From assembly GCA_020048915.1 (NCBI GenBank), contig JAIFLU010000170.1:1-58798 (forward strand): DNA of 58,798 nt. The letters run 5' to 3'. Origin of the DNA: Bacteroidota bacterium (GTDB lineage Bacteria > Bacteroidota > Bacteroidia > Bacteroidales > JAAUTT01). Below, one piece after another: positions 47,345-55,422 of the stretch. A program made the translations under genes and the position numbers. The stretch's first letter is position 1; each line of letters starts with the position of its first letter. A model generated the notes under the pieces. That model was not told the origin of the DNA. It did not search any database and saw nothing but the letters and a program-made list of their open reading frames with translations.

Positions 47345-47493
47345 TTGATTTCTGTTAACAATTTGGACGATTGAAAATTAATAAAATAAATAATCCCTAT
47401 CGGGACTAAATGATCGATATGTTTTTCGGGGTCAATAACCACTGTTTCTATTGGCTTTTTGGGACTCCATTGGTATATAAGTTGTGTTTCCAT
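47341..47493 (-). CDS. small ORF overlapping the HEAT gene start (50 aa)
   Basis: An ORF starting METQLIYQWSPKKPIETVVI and ending TEIK, whose TGA overlaps the HEAT gene ATG by the ATGA arrangement. An in-frame ATG four codons earlier is possible; beyond it lies a TAG. The YQWSPKKPIETVVIDPE part looks like the C-terminal strand pattern of a larger protein (M1-peptidase-like tails read similarly), so this may be a gene remnant rather than a functional peptide. No clear ribosome site was seen. Confidence 0.35.
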   Translation of the reverse strand: METQLIYQWSPKKPIETVVIDPEKHIDHLVPIGIIYFINFQSSKLLTEIK

Positions 47494-47778
47494 GAATAAT
47501 TGCATTAAAAGTATCTAATTGCAGAACTCTAACAATCATTATGCCACAACTTGTATGCTATTTATTATTAGTCTATTATAAATTTTACTTAATTTTAAAT
47601 TCTTCCATTATCACAAGGATGTAAAACATATCTAATTAATAATATGCATGTTATACGATAATGCAAAGTTGTTCTAAATCGTACAGTAGCGGTCAAAAAC
47701 AGTACAAACCATCTTGCAATGTGAACTATATTCACCGGAGGGAATAAGATTAGCAGGCTTTCCGGAGAGAGGGTTTTT

Positions 47779-47822
47779 GAACCGCAAAGTACATTGGGTA
47801 AACTCGGTATACTTTACGGTTC
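47779..47822 (-). terminator. hairpin downstream of the ThuA-like gene
   Basis: GAACCGCAAAGTA (47779-47791) pairs with TACTTTACGGTTC (47810-47822) with one mismatch, 38 bases past the stop of the minus-strand ThuA-like gene, a fitting place for a terminator. The remaining stretch 47494-47778 is AT-rich and shows nothing recognisable. Confidence 0.5.
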
Positions 47823-47859
47823 AATTATTTCAGATTATAAGTGAATAAATTGCATTCAA

Positions 47860-48591
47860 TTACTTTATCTTACCGGCCCATTGAATTGCGCCAATCAGGT
47901 GCTTTATCACCAAAGGTTCATCGTAATTGTCGTCGCGGTGACCTACCCCACTATAAAATGCCCGGCCTCCATCGAACTCATGGCACCAGATAAAAGGATG
48001 GGTTTGTCCATTCTGGCCTCCAGTGTATGTGGTTTCGTCCAAATAAGCCAGGACCTTAATATCCGGATTTATATTCTTGAAATTATACCACTCATCAGTA
48101 CGCTCCCATTTCTCGGGTAAAAAAGAAGTGGCAACATTATTTTTATCGGTAACATTAATAGTTGCTTTCTGTTGGTTTGGGTGCGACAGAAAATAGGCAC
48201 CCACCAGTTTGTTATACCACTGCCACTCATACTCGGTATCGGTTGCCGCATGGATGCCAACAAAGCCTCCGCCCGACTGGATATACTTTTCGAAAGCCGT
48301 TTGCTGAGCTTCATTAAAAATGTCGCCCGAGGTATTCAGAAATACTACTACTTTATAGTTTTTTAGGTTATCGGTGGTAAATACATCGGCATTGCGGGTG
48401 GTATCGGCAATCATTCCCTCTTGAGTACAGGCTTGTTTTAAAATTACAATCGCCTTTTCGATAGAACCATGGTGATACCCCATTGTTTTTGCAAATATTA
48501 GTACCCGATTTTCTTTTTTATCCGATGCCTGGCAGTTAAACATCAAAAAAGCCAGGGCAGCAATCAGAATTTTAGAGAGGTGTTTTTTCAT
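47860..48591 (-). CDS. ThuA-like lipoprotein
   Basis: A 243-residue protein of the ThuA-like family (glutamine-amidotransferase-type fold): RVLIFAKTMGYHHGSI, YKVVVFLNTSGDIF, YIQSGGGFVGIHAATDTEYEW, and C-terminal GGRAFYSGVGHRDDNY. A lipobox at C20 (MFNC) marks it as a lipoprotein. The family is linked to sugar metabolism (trehalose utilisation in the founding member; 3-keto-glycoside handling in others), but chemistry here is not known. It is transcribed away from the AT-rich island. Confidence 0.9.
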   Translation of the reverse strand: MKKHLSKILIAALAFLMFNCQASDKKENRVLIFAKTMGYHHGSIEKAIVILKQACTQEGMIADTTRNADVFTTDNLKNYKVVVFLNTSGDIFNEAQQTAFEKYIQSGGGFVGIHAATDTEYEWQWYNKLVGAYFLSHPNQQKATINVTDKNNVATSFLPEKWERTDEWYNFKNINPDIKVLAYLDETTYTGGQNGQTHPFIWCHEFDGGRAFYSGVGHRDDNYDEPLVIKHLIGAIQWAGKIK

Positions 48592-48991
48592 ACACAGAAA
48601 TATTAGGTTGAATTAGCAGTAATTATTTAGGTAATGTAAATAGGACTCGTTTATAACAAAGATAGGGGAATTCTATTTTGTTTTTGTAACCTTTTTTATT
48701 GAATTAAATACATAATAATATGTTTCTTAATCTGCGAGGTTGAGCCATTTAAACCAGCAATTGATTTTGACGAAAATGGAACCTGGGTCAAAGAAAACCA
48801 TTACCATTTTAGCAGCAGTCATGATATCAGATCATCATTTTAGGTGTTACTTCAGCAATATTTTAAATCAGGATACCTTAAAAATTCTTAAAAAAAGTCA
48901 ATTAGCATTTTTAAGGTATTATTACAATTTATTCTAACTAATAATTTATAAATTAACGCCTTAAAACAATATAAATTTCAAATAACCAGTT
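48592..48991. other. intergenic stretch with a possible gene remnant
   Basis: CAAAGATA at 48657-48664 is a possible -7 box (minus-strand TATCTTTG) for the ThuA-like gene, without a good -33. From about 48735 to 48840 the plus strand reads EPFKPAIDFDENGTWVKENH and onward without a start codon, ending at a TAG; it looks like a coding fragment of unknown origin. The ORF that spans 48740-48937 in another frame is low-quality. The base composition becomes clearly more AT-rich here. Confidence 0.35.
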
Positions 48992-50548
48992 ATGGCAAAA
49001 TATTGGCTTGAATATAGACATGGTCAACTTTCTGACTTGGTTACTTCAACAAATCAACTAGATAGTCTAATATATAATACTAAAATTACCAATATAGATT
49101 TCATTTGTGCTAGTGGGGAAGATATAGACTATAACACTTTTTTAGCATTTGAATCTTCATTAAACAAGTTTAAAATTTACAATTGCGATTCAAAAAAAAT
49201 ACAGTTAATAGAGAAAATTCAAGAAAATGCATTTGACATAATTCAGTTTATTGATTGTAAGATCTCAAATTTAGAGATATCAGAACAAACAATAAACGAA
49301 TTATCATTTTCAAATTGCATTTTTGAAGAAATAAAAATAAATCAATGCAAAAGCATCGACAATATTCAAATTTTAGATAACACTCTAATTAATGACTTGA
49401 ACATTGTTAGTTGCTATTTAATAAATTCCTTTGAAATAAAAGGTGCAATTTTGAAACAAGCATTTTTCTTCGCTTCAGATATTAATCATTTTAAAATCAA
49501 AGATTTAAAATCAAATCATTCATTTAAAATTGAAGGTTGTCATATTGACAGTATTGCCTTTACAAACATTGATACTGAGAATTTAAATTTCCTTTATACA
49601 ACAATTAAATCATATATTAATATTGCTTATTGCCAATTAAAAAGTCATTTGGAATTTAATGAATGTAGGTTTGAAAATGCATTTGTAAGTACTTGGATTT
49701 GTGATTTAACTTTAATATTTAATGATACTAAATCGGATGCAAAAAGTGAATTCTATTTCAATGATTCATCAAATTCTAAGTTTGAATTTAATAGATGCTA
49801 CTTTTCAGATGAGGTAAAATTTAAAGGGAATTCATATAATACTAAAAGGAATTTCTTTATTAATGAGACAATTTTTAAAGATTTAGTTCTATTCAATGAA
49901 AATAGTGCCAAAAGCTCAGAAATATTTAAAACTCTGTTTCAAAAAGGAGTATTTATTCCATTAACTGACTTAAATATTACTACTGATCCAAAACTGAATT
50001 TAATAAAAGCATTTAAAAAGAATCAAGCTTTAAGAAAAAGCAGAGAACACATTCATAGTTCTATTTGGTGTACTTTAAAAAATCAATCGTTATCCCGAAA
50101 TGATAAAATAAGCGCTCTTGAATATAAAAAATATGAGATGGATTCATATTCAAAAGAACTTAGAAATCGGAAAGGAAAAAATCAAGAAAAAATCGTGCTT
50201 TTTTTAAATGGAATTTCAAATAATCACGGTATCAGTTGGGGGCAAGGACTTGTGTTTACAATCTGTTCCTGGATTCTCTTCTATTCTATGTTTGTTATGT
50301 CCATTGATTGCTTTGAAGGTCTCTTTTCAAAGGATTACAAATTTCTGCTTAGTGATAAAATATACTGGAAAAATGCATTAGACTTTTTATGGTTACCTCA
50401 AGGTATTAAAAATTTAACTGATTCCATTGAATATTTATATGGATTCTCAGCAATAATGGCTATAATAACATTCTTATTAGGCAAAATTTTTGTCGGCTAT
50501 GGAATTTACCAAACTATTTCAGCTTTTAGAAAGCATGGGCAAATTTAA
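48992..50548 (+). CDS. pentapeptide-like beta-helix membrane protein
   Basis: A 518-residue protein unlike its neighbours in composition (rich in Ile, Asn, Lys, Phe). Residues about 35-330 show repeating strands with F/I-x-x-C-x-F/I spacing (FIDCKISNLEI, LSFSNCIFEEI, LEFNECRFENA, FEFNRCYFSD), as in degenerate pentapeptide-repeat helices. A basic linker (about 345-405) leads to two TM helices at about 417-440 and 486-508, the latter in FLLGKIFVGYGIYQTISAFRK. Similar C-termini occur on pentapeptide membrane proteins of unknown function. No signal peptide. It sits between the ThuA gene and the island's left end. A sensor-plus-channel role is conceivable but unproven. Confidence 0.7.
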   Translation: MAKYWLEYRHGQLSDLVTSTNQLDSLIYNTKITNIDFICASGEDIDYNTFLAFESSLNKFKIYNCDSKKIQLIEKIQENAFDIIQFIDCKISNLEISEQTINELSFSNCIFEEIKINQCKSIDNIQILDNTLINDLNIVSCYLINSFEIKGAILKQAFFFASDINHFKIKDLKSNHSFKIEGCHIDSIAFTNIDTENLNFLYTTIKSYINIAYCQLKSHLEFNECRFENAFVSTWICDLTLIFNDTKSDAKSEFYFNDSSNSKFEFNRCYFSDEVKFKGNSYNTKRNFFINETIFKDLVLFNENSAKSSEIFKTLFQKGVFIPLTDLNITTDPKLNLIKAFKKNQALRKSREHIHSSIWCTLKNQSLSRNDKISALEYKKYEMDSYSKELRNRKGKNQEKIVLFLNGISNNHGISWGQGLVFTICSWILFYSMFVMSIDCFEGLFSKDYKFLLSDKIYWKNALDFLWLPQGIKNLTDSIEYLYGFSAIMAIITFLLGKIFVGYGIYQTISAFRKHGQI

Positions 50549-50723
50549 AGAGCAATAATAACAATTTCCCATTTGGTTAATTTTTAGCTTATCAATTATT
50601 TTAACATAAATCTGAGTTGATAGATAGTTTTTATTATAAAAAAATTATTCTATCCCCTCCTTGTCCCCAAAAACAAACAACCCCTCCAAAGTTTTCACTC
50701 AGAAAGGGTTATAAGTCATAAAA

Positions 50724-50745
50724 GTAGTCCCACCGGATTTCGAAC
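50724..50745 (-). other. attL candidate: displaced tRNA 3' end
   Basis: GTAGTCCCACCGGATTTCGAAC matches 18 of 22 positions of the tRNA-Arg 3' end at 58728-58749, in the same orientation. This fits the far attachment site of an island inserted at the tRNA 3' end. The mismatches suggest either an imperfect att pair or later decay. Confidence 0.6.
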
Positions 50746-50801
50746 TAAAAACAAACGTATGCCTCTATTTGACGCTATTCTCTTATTAGTCTGTTTTGGG
50801 C

Positions 50802-50814
50802 AATTGGTAAAGAA
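50802..50814. repeat. putative integrase arm-type site, left
   Basis: AATTGGTAAAGAA, identical to 58606-58618 at the other end of the island; TTTTGGGC precedes it here while GCCCAAAA follows the right copy. Short terminal direct repeats of this kind are typical of tyrosine integrase arm sites, but binding is inferred. Confidence 0.45.
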
Positions 50815-50829
50815 TTGGGAAAATATCAA

Positions 50830-51246
50830 TTATTCTTCATCCTCTTTTTCTTTGAAGAGATTATCCGATTCTTCATAGTATGAAGGATTAACCTTTTCTT
50901 TCAACTCAGCAAAATCCAGATATATGCTTTTACTTAAAGAATTAAATTCTATATCAATAACCCCTTTTCCTTTAACGGCCATTTTCCTAATATGCTTTTT
51001 TAAGTTTTTAAGCTCACTTACAACCTTATAATATTCGTCCTCTCTTCCATCATCAAATAAATCAATCATTTCAACATCTAAAGCCGTTGCAATAGCTTCA
51101 AGAGTATCTAATTTGATTGACTTATTCTTAAACATTCCATGCAAGCCTTGTTCAGTTACTCCAATCTTTAAAGCCAGGTCTTTTAAAGAAACCTCATAGT
51201 CTTTAGCTAAGTCTTTGATATTGTTAATTATATCCTGAGTAGTCAT
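50830..51246 (-). CDS. XRE-family repressor of the island
   Basis: A 138-residue regulator. An XRE helix-turn-helix covers about residues 15-65 (YEVSLKDLALKIGVTEQGLHGMF, LDTLEAIATALDVEMIDLF, with short gaps), followed by a charged coiled region (about 70-138) likely for dimerisation. It is transcribed divergently from a Cro-like gene across a 98-base gap that holds matching palindromic sites. This is the usual layout of a prophage or phage-satellite master repressor that keeps the element silent. Confidence 0.85.
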   Translation of the reverse strand: MTTQDIINNIKDLAKDYEVSLKDLALKIGVTEQGLHGMFKNKSIKLDTLEAIATALDVEMIDLFDDGREDEYYKVVSELKNLKKHIRKMAVKGKGVIDIEFNSLSKSIYLDFAELKEKVNPSYYEESDNLFKEKEDEE

Positions 51247-51268
51247 TTTTTAACTAAATTATATTTGT

Positions 51269-51319
51269 TTTTACTAAAGTTACGTTTAATTTTGATGATT
51301 TAATTTTAGTTTACTAAAC
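51269..51319. promoter_or_regulatory. putative operators between repressor and Cro-like genes
   Basis: GTTTACTAAAC at 51309-51319 is an 11-bp palindrome, and its core TTTACTAAA recurs at 51270-51278, with a weaker TTAACTAAA at about 51250. The sites lie in the 98-base divergent gap, where a repressor/Cro pair would bind. Confidence 0.55.
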
Positions 51320-51344
51320 ATTATAAACCTAAATCAAATTAATA

Positions 51345-51563
51345 ATGAACAAAATTGCTAAAGTAATAAATAAAAAATCAGGTGACAAATTTAAGTTTAT
51401 ACCTGATTTTGAATTTTATAAGACTGTTGGTATCGGAAGAAAAAGGTGGGCTCAACTTCTCAGGAATGAAAAACCTGCCAACATAGACGAACTTACAAGA
51501 ATTGCTAAATACTTTGAAGTTAGTGTAAACGATCTTATTGATGCAGAACCTTCAGAAATTTAG
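51345..51563 (+). CDS. Cro-like HTH regulator
   Basis: A 72-residue DNA-binding protein with an XRE-type helix-turn-helix (FYKTVGIGRKRWAQLLRNEK, NIDELTRIAKYFEVSVNDLI). It is the first gene to the right of the divergent operator region and is followed after 3 bases by the excisionase-like gene, so they form an early operon. It probably opposes the repressor encoded on the other strand. Confidence 0.8.
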   Translation: MNKIAKVINKKSGDKFKFIPDFEFYKTVGIGRKRWAQLLRNEKPANIDELTRIAKYFEVSVNDLIDAEPSEI

Positions 51564-51566
51564 CTC

Positions 51567-51824
51567 ATGAATACAATAATCGTAACAACTGAAGAGGCTT
51601 TAGAAGGAATTATAAAAAAAGTCTTGCGAGATATAGAACTTGAAAAATCTAAGAATATAAAAGAGCCAATATATTCTATTAATCAGGCTGCAAAACTGCT
51701 TCACTTATCGCATTCAACGGTTAAAAATAGAATTCAAGCTGGAATGATAAAAACCACTTTGGACGGTCGTATTCCAGAAAGTTCGATAAATAGGTATTTA
51801 CAAAACCTTGCTGAACCTCCATAA
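51567..51824 (+). CDS. excisionase-like HTH protein
   Basis: An 85-residue protein with a MerR/excisionase-type (HTH_17) domain at about residues 30-80: IYSINQAAKLLHLSHSTVKN, then a wing ending GRIPESSINRYLQNL. Such proteins bend DNA at attachment sites or regulate replication genes, as AlpA-type proteins do in islands. It follows the Cro-like gene by 3 bases and is followed by a hairpin. Confidence 0.8.
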   Translation: MNTIIVTTEEALEGIIKKVLRDIELEKSKNIKEPIYSINQAAKLLHLSHSTVKNRIQAGMIKTTLDGRIPESSINRYLQNLAEPP

Positions 51825-51831
51825 AAGAAAA

Positions 51832-51857
51832 AACCCGGGCGCACTAATTCCCAGGTT
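51832..51857 (+). terminator. CCAGGTT-type hairpin 1
   Basis: AACCCGGG (51832-51839) pairs with CCCAGGTT (51850-51857) with one mismatch. It lies just after the excisionase-like gene. It is the weakest of four hairpins in the island that share CCAGG/CCTGG arms, mostly extended to CCAGGTT/AACCTGG. Confidence 0.55.
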
Positions 51858-51931
51858 TATAATTAGAACAAATCACCACTAAGTATTTACAAGATATTAA
51901 TGGCTTTTCATATTCCAAAGATACAAAAAAA

Positions 51932-52138
51932 ATGACTGCACAACAATTTCAATCTAAAGCAATTGAGATTTACAATCAGCTAACCAAAGGTGAAATTAGT
52001 AAAGAAGACTACATAAAAAAAGTCATCGAACTAATACATATACCTGATTATCCGAAGGAATTTGAACCCATAATTTTATCATGTAGACAATTACTATATT
52101 ATCTTGATATACAGGTTTATAACATTAATAAAAATTAA
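51932..52138 (+). CDS. small hypothetical protein (68 aa)
   Basis: A 68-residue mostly helical, acidic/basic balanced protein (QQFQSKAIEIYNQLTKGEIS, then EDYIKKVIELIHIPDYPKEF). No family is recognised. It starts 107 bases after the excisionase-like gene, behind a hairpin, and its stop is 3 bases before the next small gene, so the two are a pair. Confidence 0.6.
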   Translation: MTAQQFQSKAIEIYNQLTKGEISKEDYIKKVIELIHIPDYPKEFEPIILSCRQLLYYLDIQVYNINKN

Positions 52139-52141
52139 ACA

Positions 52142-52363
52142 ATGGAAAATGATAAAATTAATGCCCAGGGACTAATTGAATTAATGAAAGTCAATAATTT
52201 GGGTAACCCCAAAGAAAATCAACTTGAAATAGCAGATTCAATCTTTGATATAATTGCCTGTGTTAATCCTGACATGGCTAATAATGGATTAATAGATTCA
52301 TTGTCAGTTCTGGCAAAGTACTATCATCTAAATAAAAGGCTTGATGAAATTTTAAATAATTAA
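52142..52363 (+). CDS. small hypothetical protein (73 aa)
   Basis: A 73-residue helical protein (AQGLIELMKVNNLGNPKENQ, LIDSLSVLAKYYHLNKRLDE). No known motif. It is coupled to the preceding 68-residue gene (3-base gap) and is followed within 6 bases by a perfect hairpin. Confidence 0.6.
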   Translation: MENDKINAQGLIELMKVNNLGNPKENQLEIADSIFDIIACVNPDMANNGLIDSLSVLAKYYHLNKRLDEILNN

Positions 52364-52368
52364 CCAAT

Positions 52369-52387
52369 GCCAGGTTAACAGCCTGGC
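52369..52387 (+). terminator. CCAGGTT-type hairpin 2
   Basis: GCCAGG (52369-52374) and CCTGGC (52382-52387) form a perfect 6-bp stem, followed by a T-rich tract. It is a likely terminator of the small-gene pair. Confidence 0.65.
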
Positions 52388-52403
52388 TTTATTTTTTATT
52401 ACT

Positions 52404-52565
52404 ATGAAAAAAATAAAGTTGAACAAAATAGTTCCTCCTGATCGTCAATCCCATTACATTAAAAGGAGACAATATCAAATCGCTTTAGGTAATGAGTTTA
52501 TAGCGTATTTTAACTATTCCACTGATTTAGCTTTTGATTTTAATATTCTAATCCAAGAAGTTTAG
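52404..52565 (+). CDS. small basic protein (53 aa) in its own cassette
   Basis: A 53-residue ORF beginning MKKIKLNKIVPPDRQSHYIK and ending ILIQEV. The N-terminal half is strongly basic (KRRQYQ) and the rest hydrophobic/aromatic. It is not similar to anything I know. A hairpin lies 16 bases before its start and another follows directly after its stop, so it is a one-gene unit between two CCAGGTT structures. Sense-strand codon use and the tight framing support it being real. Confidence 0.55.
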   Translation: MKKIKLNKIVPPDRQSHYIKRRQYQIALGNEFIAYFNYSTDLAFDFNILIQEV

Positions 52566-52596
52566 TAACCTGGGGAGAACCCACCAAACCAGGTTA
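52566..52596 (+). terminator. CCAGGTT-type hairpin 3
   Basis: TAACCTGG (52566-52573) and CCAGGTTA (52589-52596) form a perfect 8-bp stem with a 15-nt loop right after the 53-aa gene stop and before the primase-helicase gene. Confidence 0.6.
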
Positions 52597-52651
52597 AAAT
52601 CTGAATAGTCCAAAATGTGAAAAAGAAACCTTTACACCCCCTCAACCTAGC

Positions 52652-55384
52652 ATGGATAAAGTTTTAACAGCAAAGAATACGGATATCAAGCATATAATTG
52701 AAAGTGAGACAAATTTAAAATTTGACTCACAAAATAAATTAGCTGAATGCCCTTTTTGTGGATCAGGATCGGGTAAAAATAGCACGCCCGCTTTTAGTAT
52801 TCATCCCAAGAAAAATATCTTTTCTTGCTTTTCCTGTAATGAAAAAGGAAACTCAATTGAATTCATTATCAAGAAACACCCTGGATTTAATAACAAACAA
52901 GCGATCGATTATATTATAAAGGATTATTCGGGTAAAATGATTGATGAAATATTGTCACCTGGTGACAGCATCAAAAATGATGATACTTTCCGGAAAACTC
53001 TATATGCTTTAAAATCCAATGATATAAAACCAGCATCTGATTATTTAATCAGTCGTTCAATAAACGTTACAGCATTACCTTCTGATTGTTATTGTTATGA
53101 CAAATTACTAAATGCCATTGGTTTTATTGATAGTGAAAATAAGCTGATCAACAAACGTTATATTGAACCAAAGGAAGGCAGTTCAAAAGCTTCATTTGTA
53201 AAAGGATCGGAAATAAAAAACTCAGTATATGATAAACTTTATAAACCAGATCAGGAAGCCATTTACCTAACTGAAGGCGTTATAAATGCTATGTCATTGC
53301 CTGAGCTTTCTTCACTGGCAATTTTCACTACTGAAAATAAGTTTACCAATAAAGAAAAGCTTTCCAGGTATATCACTGACAAAAAAGTAATACTCGCTTT
53401 TGACAATGATACAGCCGGCAACAAATGCACAGATTATTACAATGCCTTTATCCTGGATTCAGGGATTGAAATAAAATCTTTATCAAGGTTAGTATTACCC
53501 CCGGATCAGGATTTAAATAATCTTTTGAAATCCGGAAAACTTACTGATCACTTGGCCAGTACCTCCAGCTTTGATGTTATTTGGGAAAATCAAAATCACA
53601 TTGATATTTTATTAAAAGTGATTGAGCCGGATTCAGAGGACCCATATTTTGAATTTGATAATTATCAATTCTTTAAAAAAGAAGGCCGTTACTATACCAG
53701 GATTCAAGCCGGAAAAGCATTAAAGGATATCTCTATATCTAATTTCCTCATGGAAATATTATACCACTTTGTAGATGGTTCAAACAATACAAAGCGATTA
53801 ATTAAAATACAGCGATACACAGGCGAAATAATTACAGTCGAGGTTCTAAGCTCCGAAACAAAACCGGAAACCTTTGAAACAATTCTTAAAAGTCACAATT
53901 GTACTTTCCTGGGTTCGTCTTATTTATTGAAATCAATATTTATGGTTTTAATGGATAATCAACGAGAAGCATTTTCAATAGAAATGCTAGGATACATTCC
54001 TGAATTTGATTTGTATGCTTTTTCTGATTGCTTAATTACTAATGATTTAAATCTAATAAAAACCAATCAAATAGGAATAGCTACCCACGGAAAGAAAAGC
54101 TTTTATTTACCCTCTTTTGCTCAATCCAATATCAATAATAAAGCCTTTACAAATTCCCGTAAATTTAGGTATAAAGAAGGCTCCTTAAACTTTCATGAAT
54201 GGTCAAAACTGATTTACCAGGCGTACAATGTTAATGGCAGTATTTCTGTTTGTTACTTAATCCTTTCGATGTTTCGTGACTTAGTTTTTCAGGAATCCGG
54301 TTTTTTCCCATTTCTCTATTTATTTGGTCAGCCAGGAGTGGGTAAAAGTTCATTCATAGACTTTTTTTTAAGGCTATTTGGAGAAAAGGAAATAGGCACA
54401 AGTATTAAGAATTCAACTGTAAAAGGTATAGCCCGAACTTGCGGCCAAAAAAGAAATGCTTTGGTATTTCTAAAAGAATTCGAAAATACCATTGACCGGG
54501 AAATGATAGCCTTTTTCAAAAACGCATATGATGGAGCAACATACACCATTGCACAAAAAAGCATGGATAATAAAACAGATGCCTTTCTGGTTGAATCAGC
54601 CATTATAATTGATGGTAACGTACTTCCTACGGCTGAAAGTGCTCTATATGATAGAATGATAGTCCTTCATTTCGAAAGTCATAATTTTAGCCAAGATGAA
54701 ACCGAAGCTTTTAAGCGTTTAGGTATAGAATCAGAAAAAGGATTAGGTCAAATAATAAAAGAGATCCTTTCACACCGGGAATATTTTAAAGCCAATTTCA
54801 AAACCGGATTTAAAGAGATTTACAACGAATTGAAATATGATTCTTTGAGCTTTGAAGGCTTTGATTTAAAGATATTACCTGAAAGAACAATCCGGCATAT
54901 ATCCCTTTTATTAAGCCCGTTTAAAGTCCTTTTTCAAAAACTCAAATTCCCTTTTGAATTCAATGAGCTTTCCAAAAAGATTATACAGGATGCAATTGAA
55001 AAATATCACTTGCTTAATGATATTAAGGATGTTGCAGTATTTTGGGATGCAATTAATTGGGAACGAAATAAAGACTATTCCGCAATCCAGGATACAAAAC
55101 ATTTTATAAAGGAACATCAAAGCAGTATTCTCTATTTGAAAATACCAGAGTTATACCCGTTTTACATGCAGTATTGCAAATTGAATAACCTCAATTATGT
55201 TGACAAAGCTTCTTTGCTTTCCTTGTTGACTTCATCCAGTTATCCACCTTTTATTCCTGGTATTCAAAAAGGCGAACATAAAAGCGTAAATAAACGCCCA
55301 TTGGGTAGATGCTATATGTTTAAATTCGATACTTCAATTGAAAGCAATTCAATAATAATCAATGATAAACAAATTTACTTATAA
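52652..55384 (+). CDS. DnaG-type primase fused to a helicase/ATPase
   Basis: A 910-residue replication protein. It has a CHC2-like zinc finger (C33, C36, C59, C62), a Toprim-type primase core with E208 (YLTEGVINAMSL) and D251/D253 (AFDNDTAG), and a C-terminal P-loop ATPase with GQPGVGK565S and a Walker B-like ALVFLKEFEN, as in the superfamily-3 / phage primase-helicases. It should prime and unwind the island's DNA. It is the largest island gene and is followed directly by the iteron cluster, as in pri-rep plus ori modules of phage satellites and plasmids. Its start is taken as ATG 52652. Confidence 0.88.
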   Translation: MDKVLTAKNTDIKHIIESETNLKFDSQNKLAECPFCGSGSGKNSTPAFSIHPKKNIFSCFSCNEKGNSIEFIIKKHPGFNNKQAIDYIIKDYSGKMIDEILSPGDSIKNDDTFRKTLYALKSNDIKPASDYLISRSINVTALPSDCYCYDKLLNAIGFIDSENKLINKRYIEPKEGSSKASFVKGSEIKNSVYDKLYKPDQEAIYLTEGVINAMSLPELSSLAIFTTENKFTNKEKLSRYITDKKVILAFDNDTAGNKCTDYYNAFILDSGIEIKSLSRLVLPPDQDLNNLLKSGKLTDHLASTSSFDVIWENQNHIDILLKVIEPDSEDPYFEFDNYQFFKKEGRYYTRIQAGKALKDISISNFLMEILYHFVDGSNNTKRLIKIQRYTGEIITVEVLSSETKPETFETILKSHNCTFLGSSYLLKSIFMVLMDNQREAFSIEMLGYIPEFDLYAFSDCLITNDLNLIKTNQIGIATHGKKSFYLPSFAQSNINNKAFTNSRKFRYKEGSLNFHEWSKLIYQAYNVNGSISVCYLILSMFRDLVFQESGFFPFLYLFGQPGVGKSSFIDFFLRLFGEKEIGTSIKNSTVKGIARTCGQKRNALVFLKEFENTIDREMIAFFKNAYDGATYTIAQKSMDNKTDAFLVESAIIIDGNVLPTAESALYDRMIVLHFESHNFSQDETEAFKRLGIESEKGLGQIIKEILSHREYFKANFKTGFKEIYNELKYDSLSFEGFDLKILPERTIRHISLLLSPFKVLFQKLKFPFEFNELSKKIIQDAIEKYHLLNDIKDVAVFWDAINWERNKDYSAIQDTKHFIKEHQSSILYLKIPELYPFYMQYCKLNNLNYVDKASLLSLLTSSSYPPFIPGIQKGEHKSVNKRPLGRCYMFKFDTSIESNSIIINDKQIYL

Positions 55385-55422
55385 ATGAAAATGTTTCTAA
55401 ATCTGATATGATACTTTTTTTG

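Noticed and set aside
48740..48937. 65-codon ORF in the AT-rich gap
   Set aside because: The reading has poor codon pattern, and the overlapping start-less frame looks more like a coding fragment.
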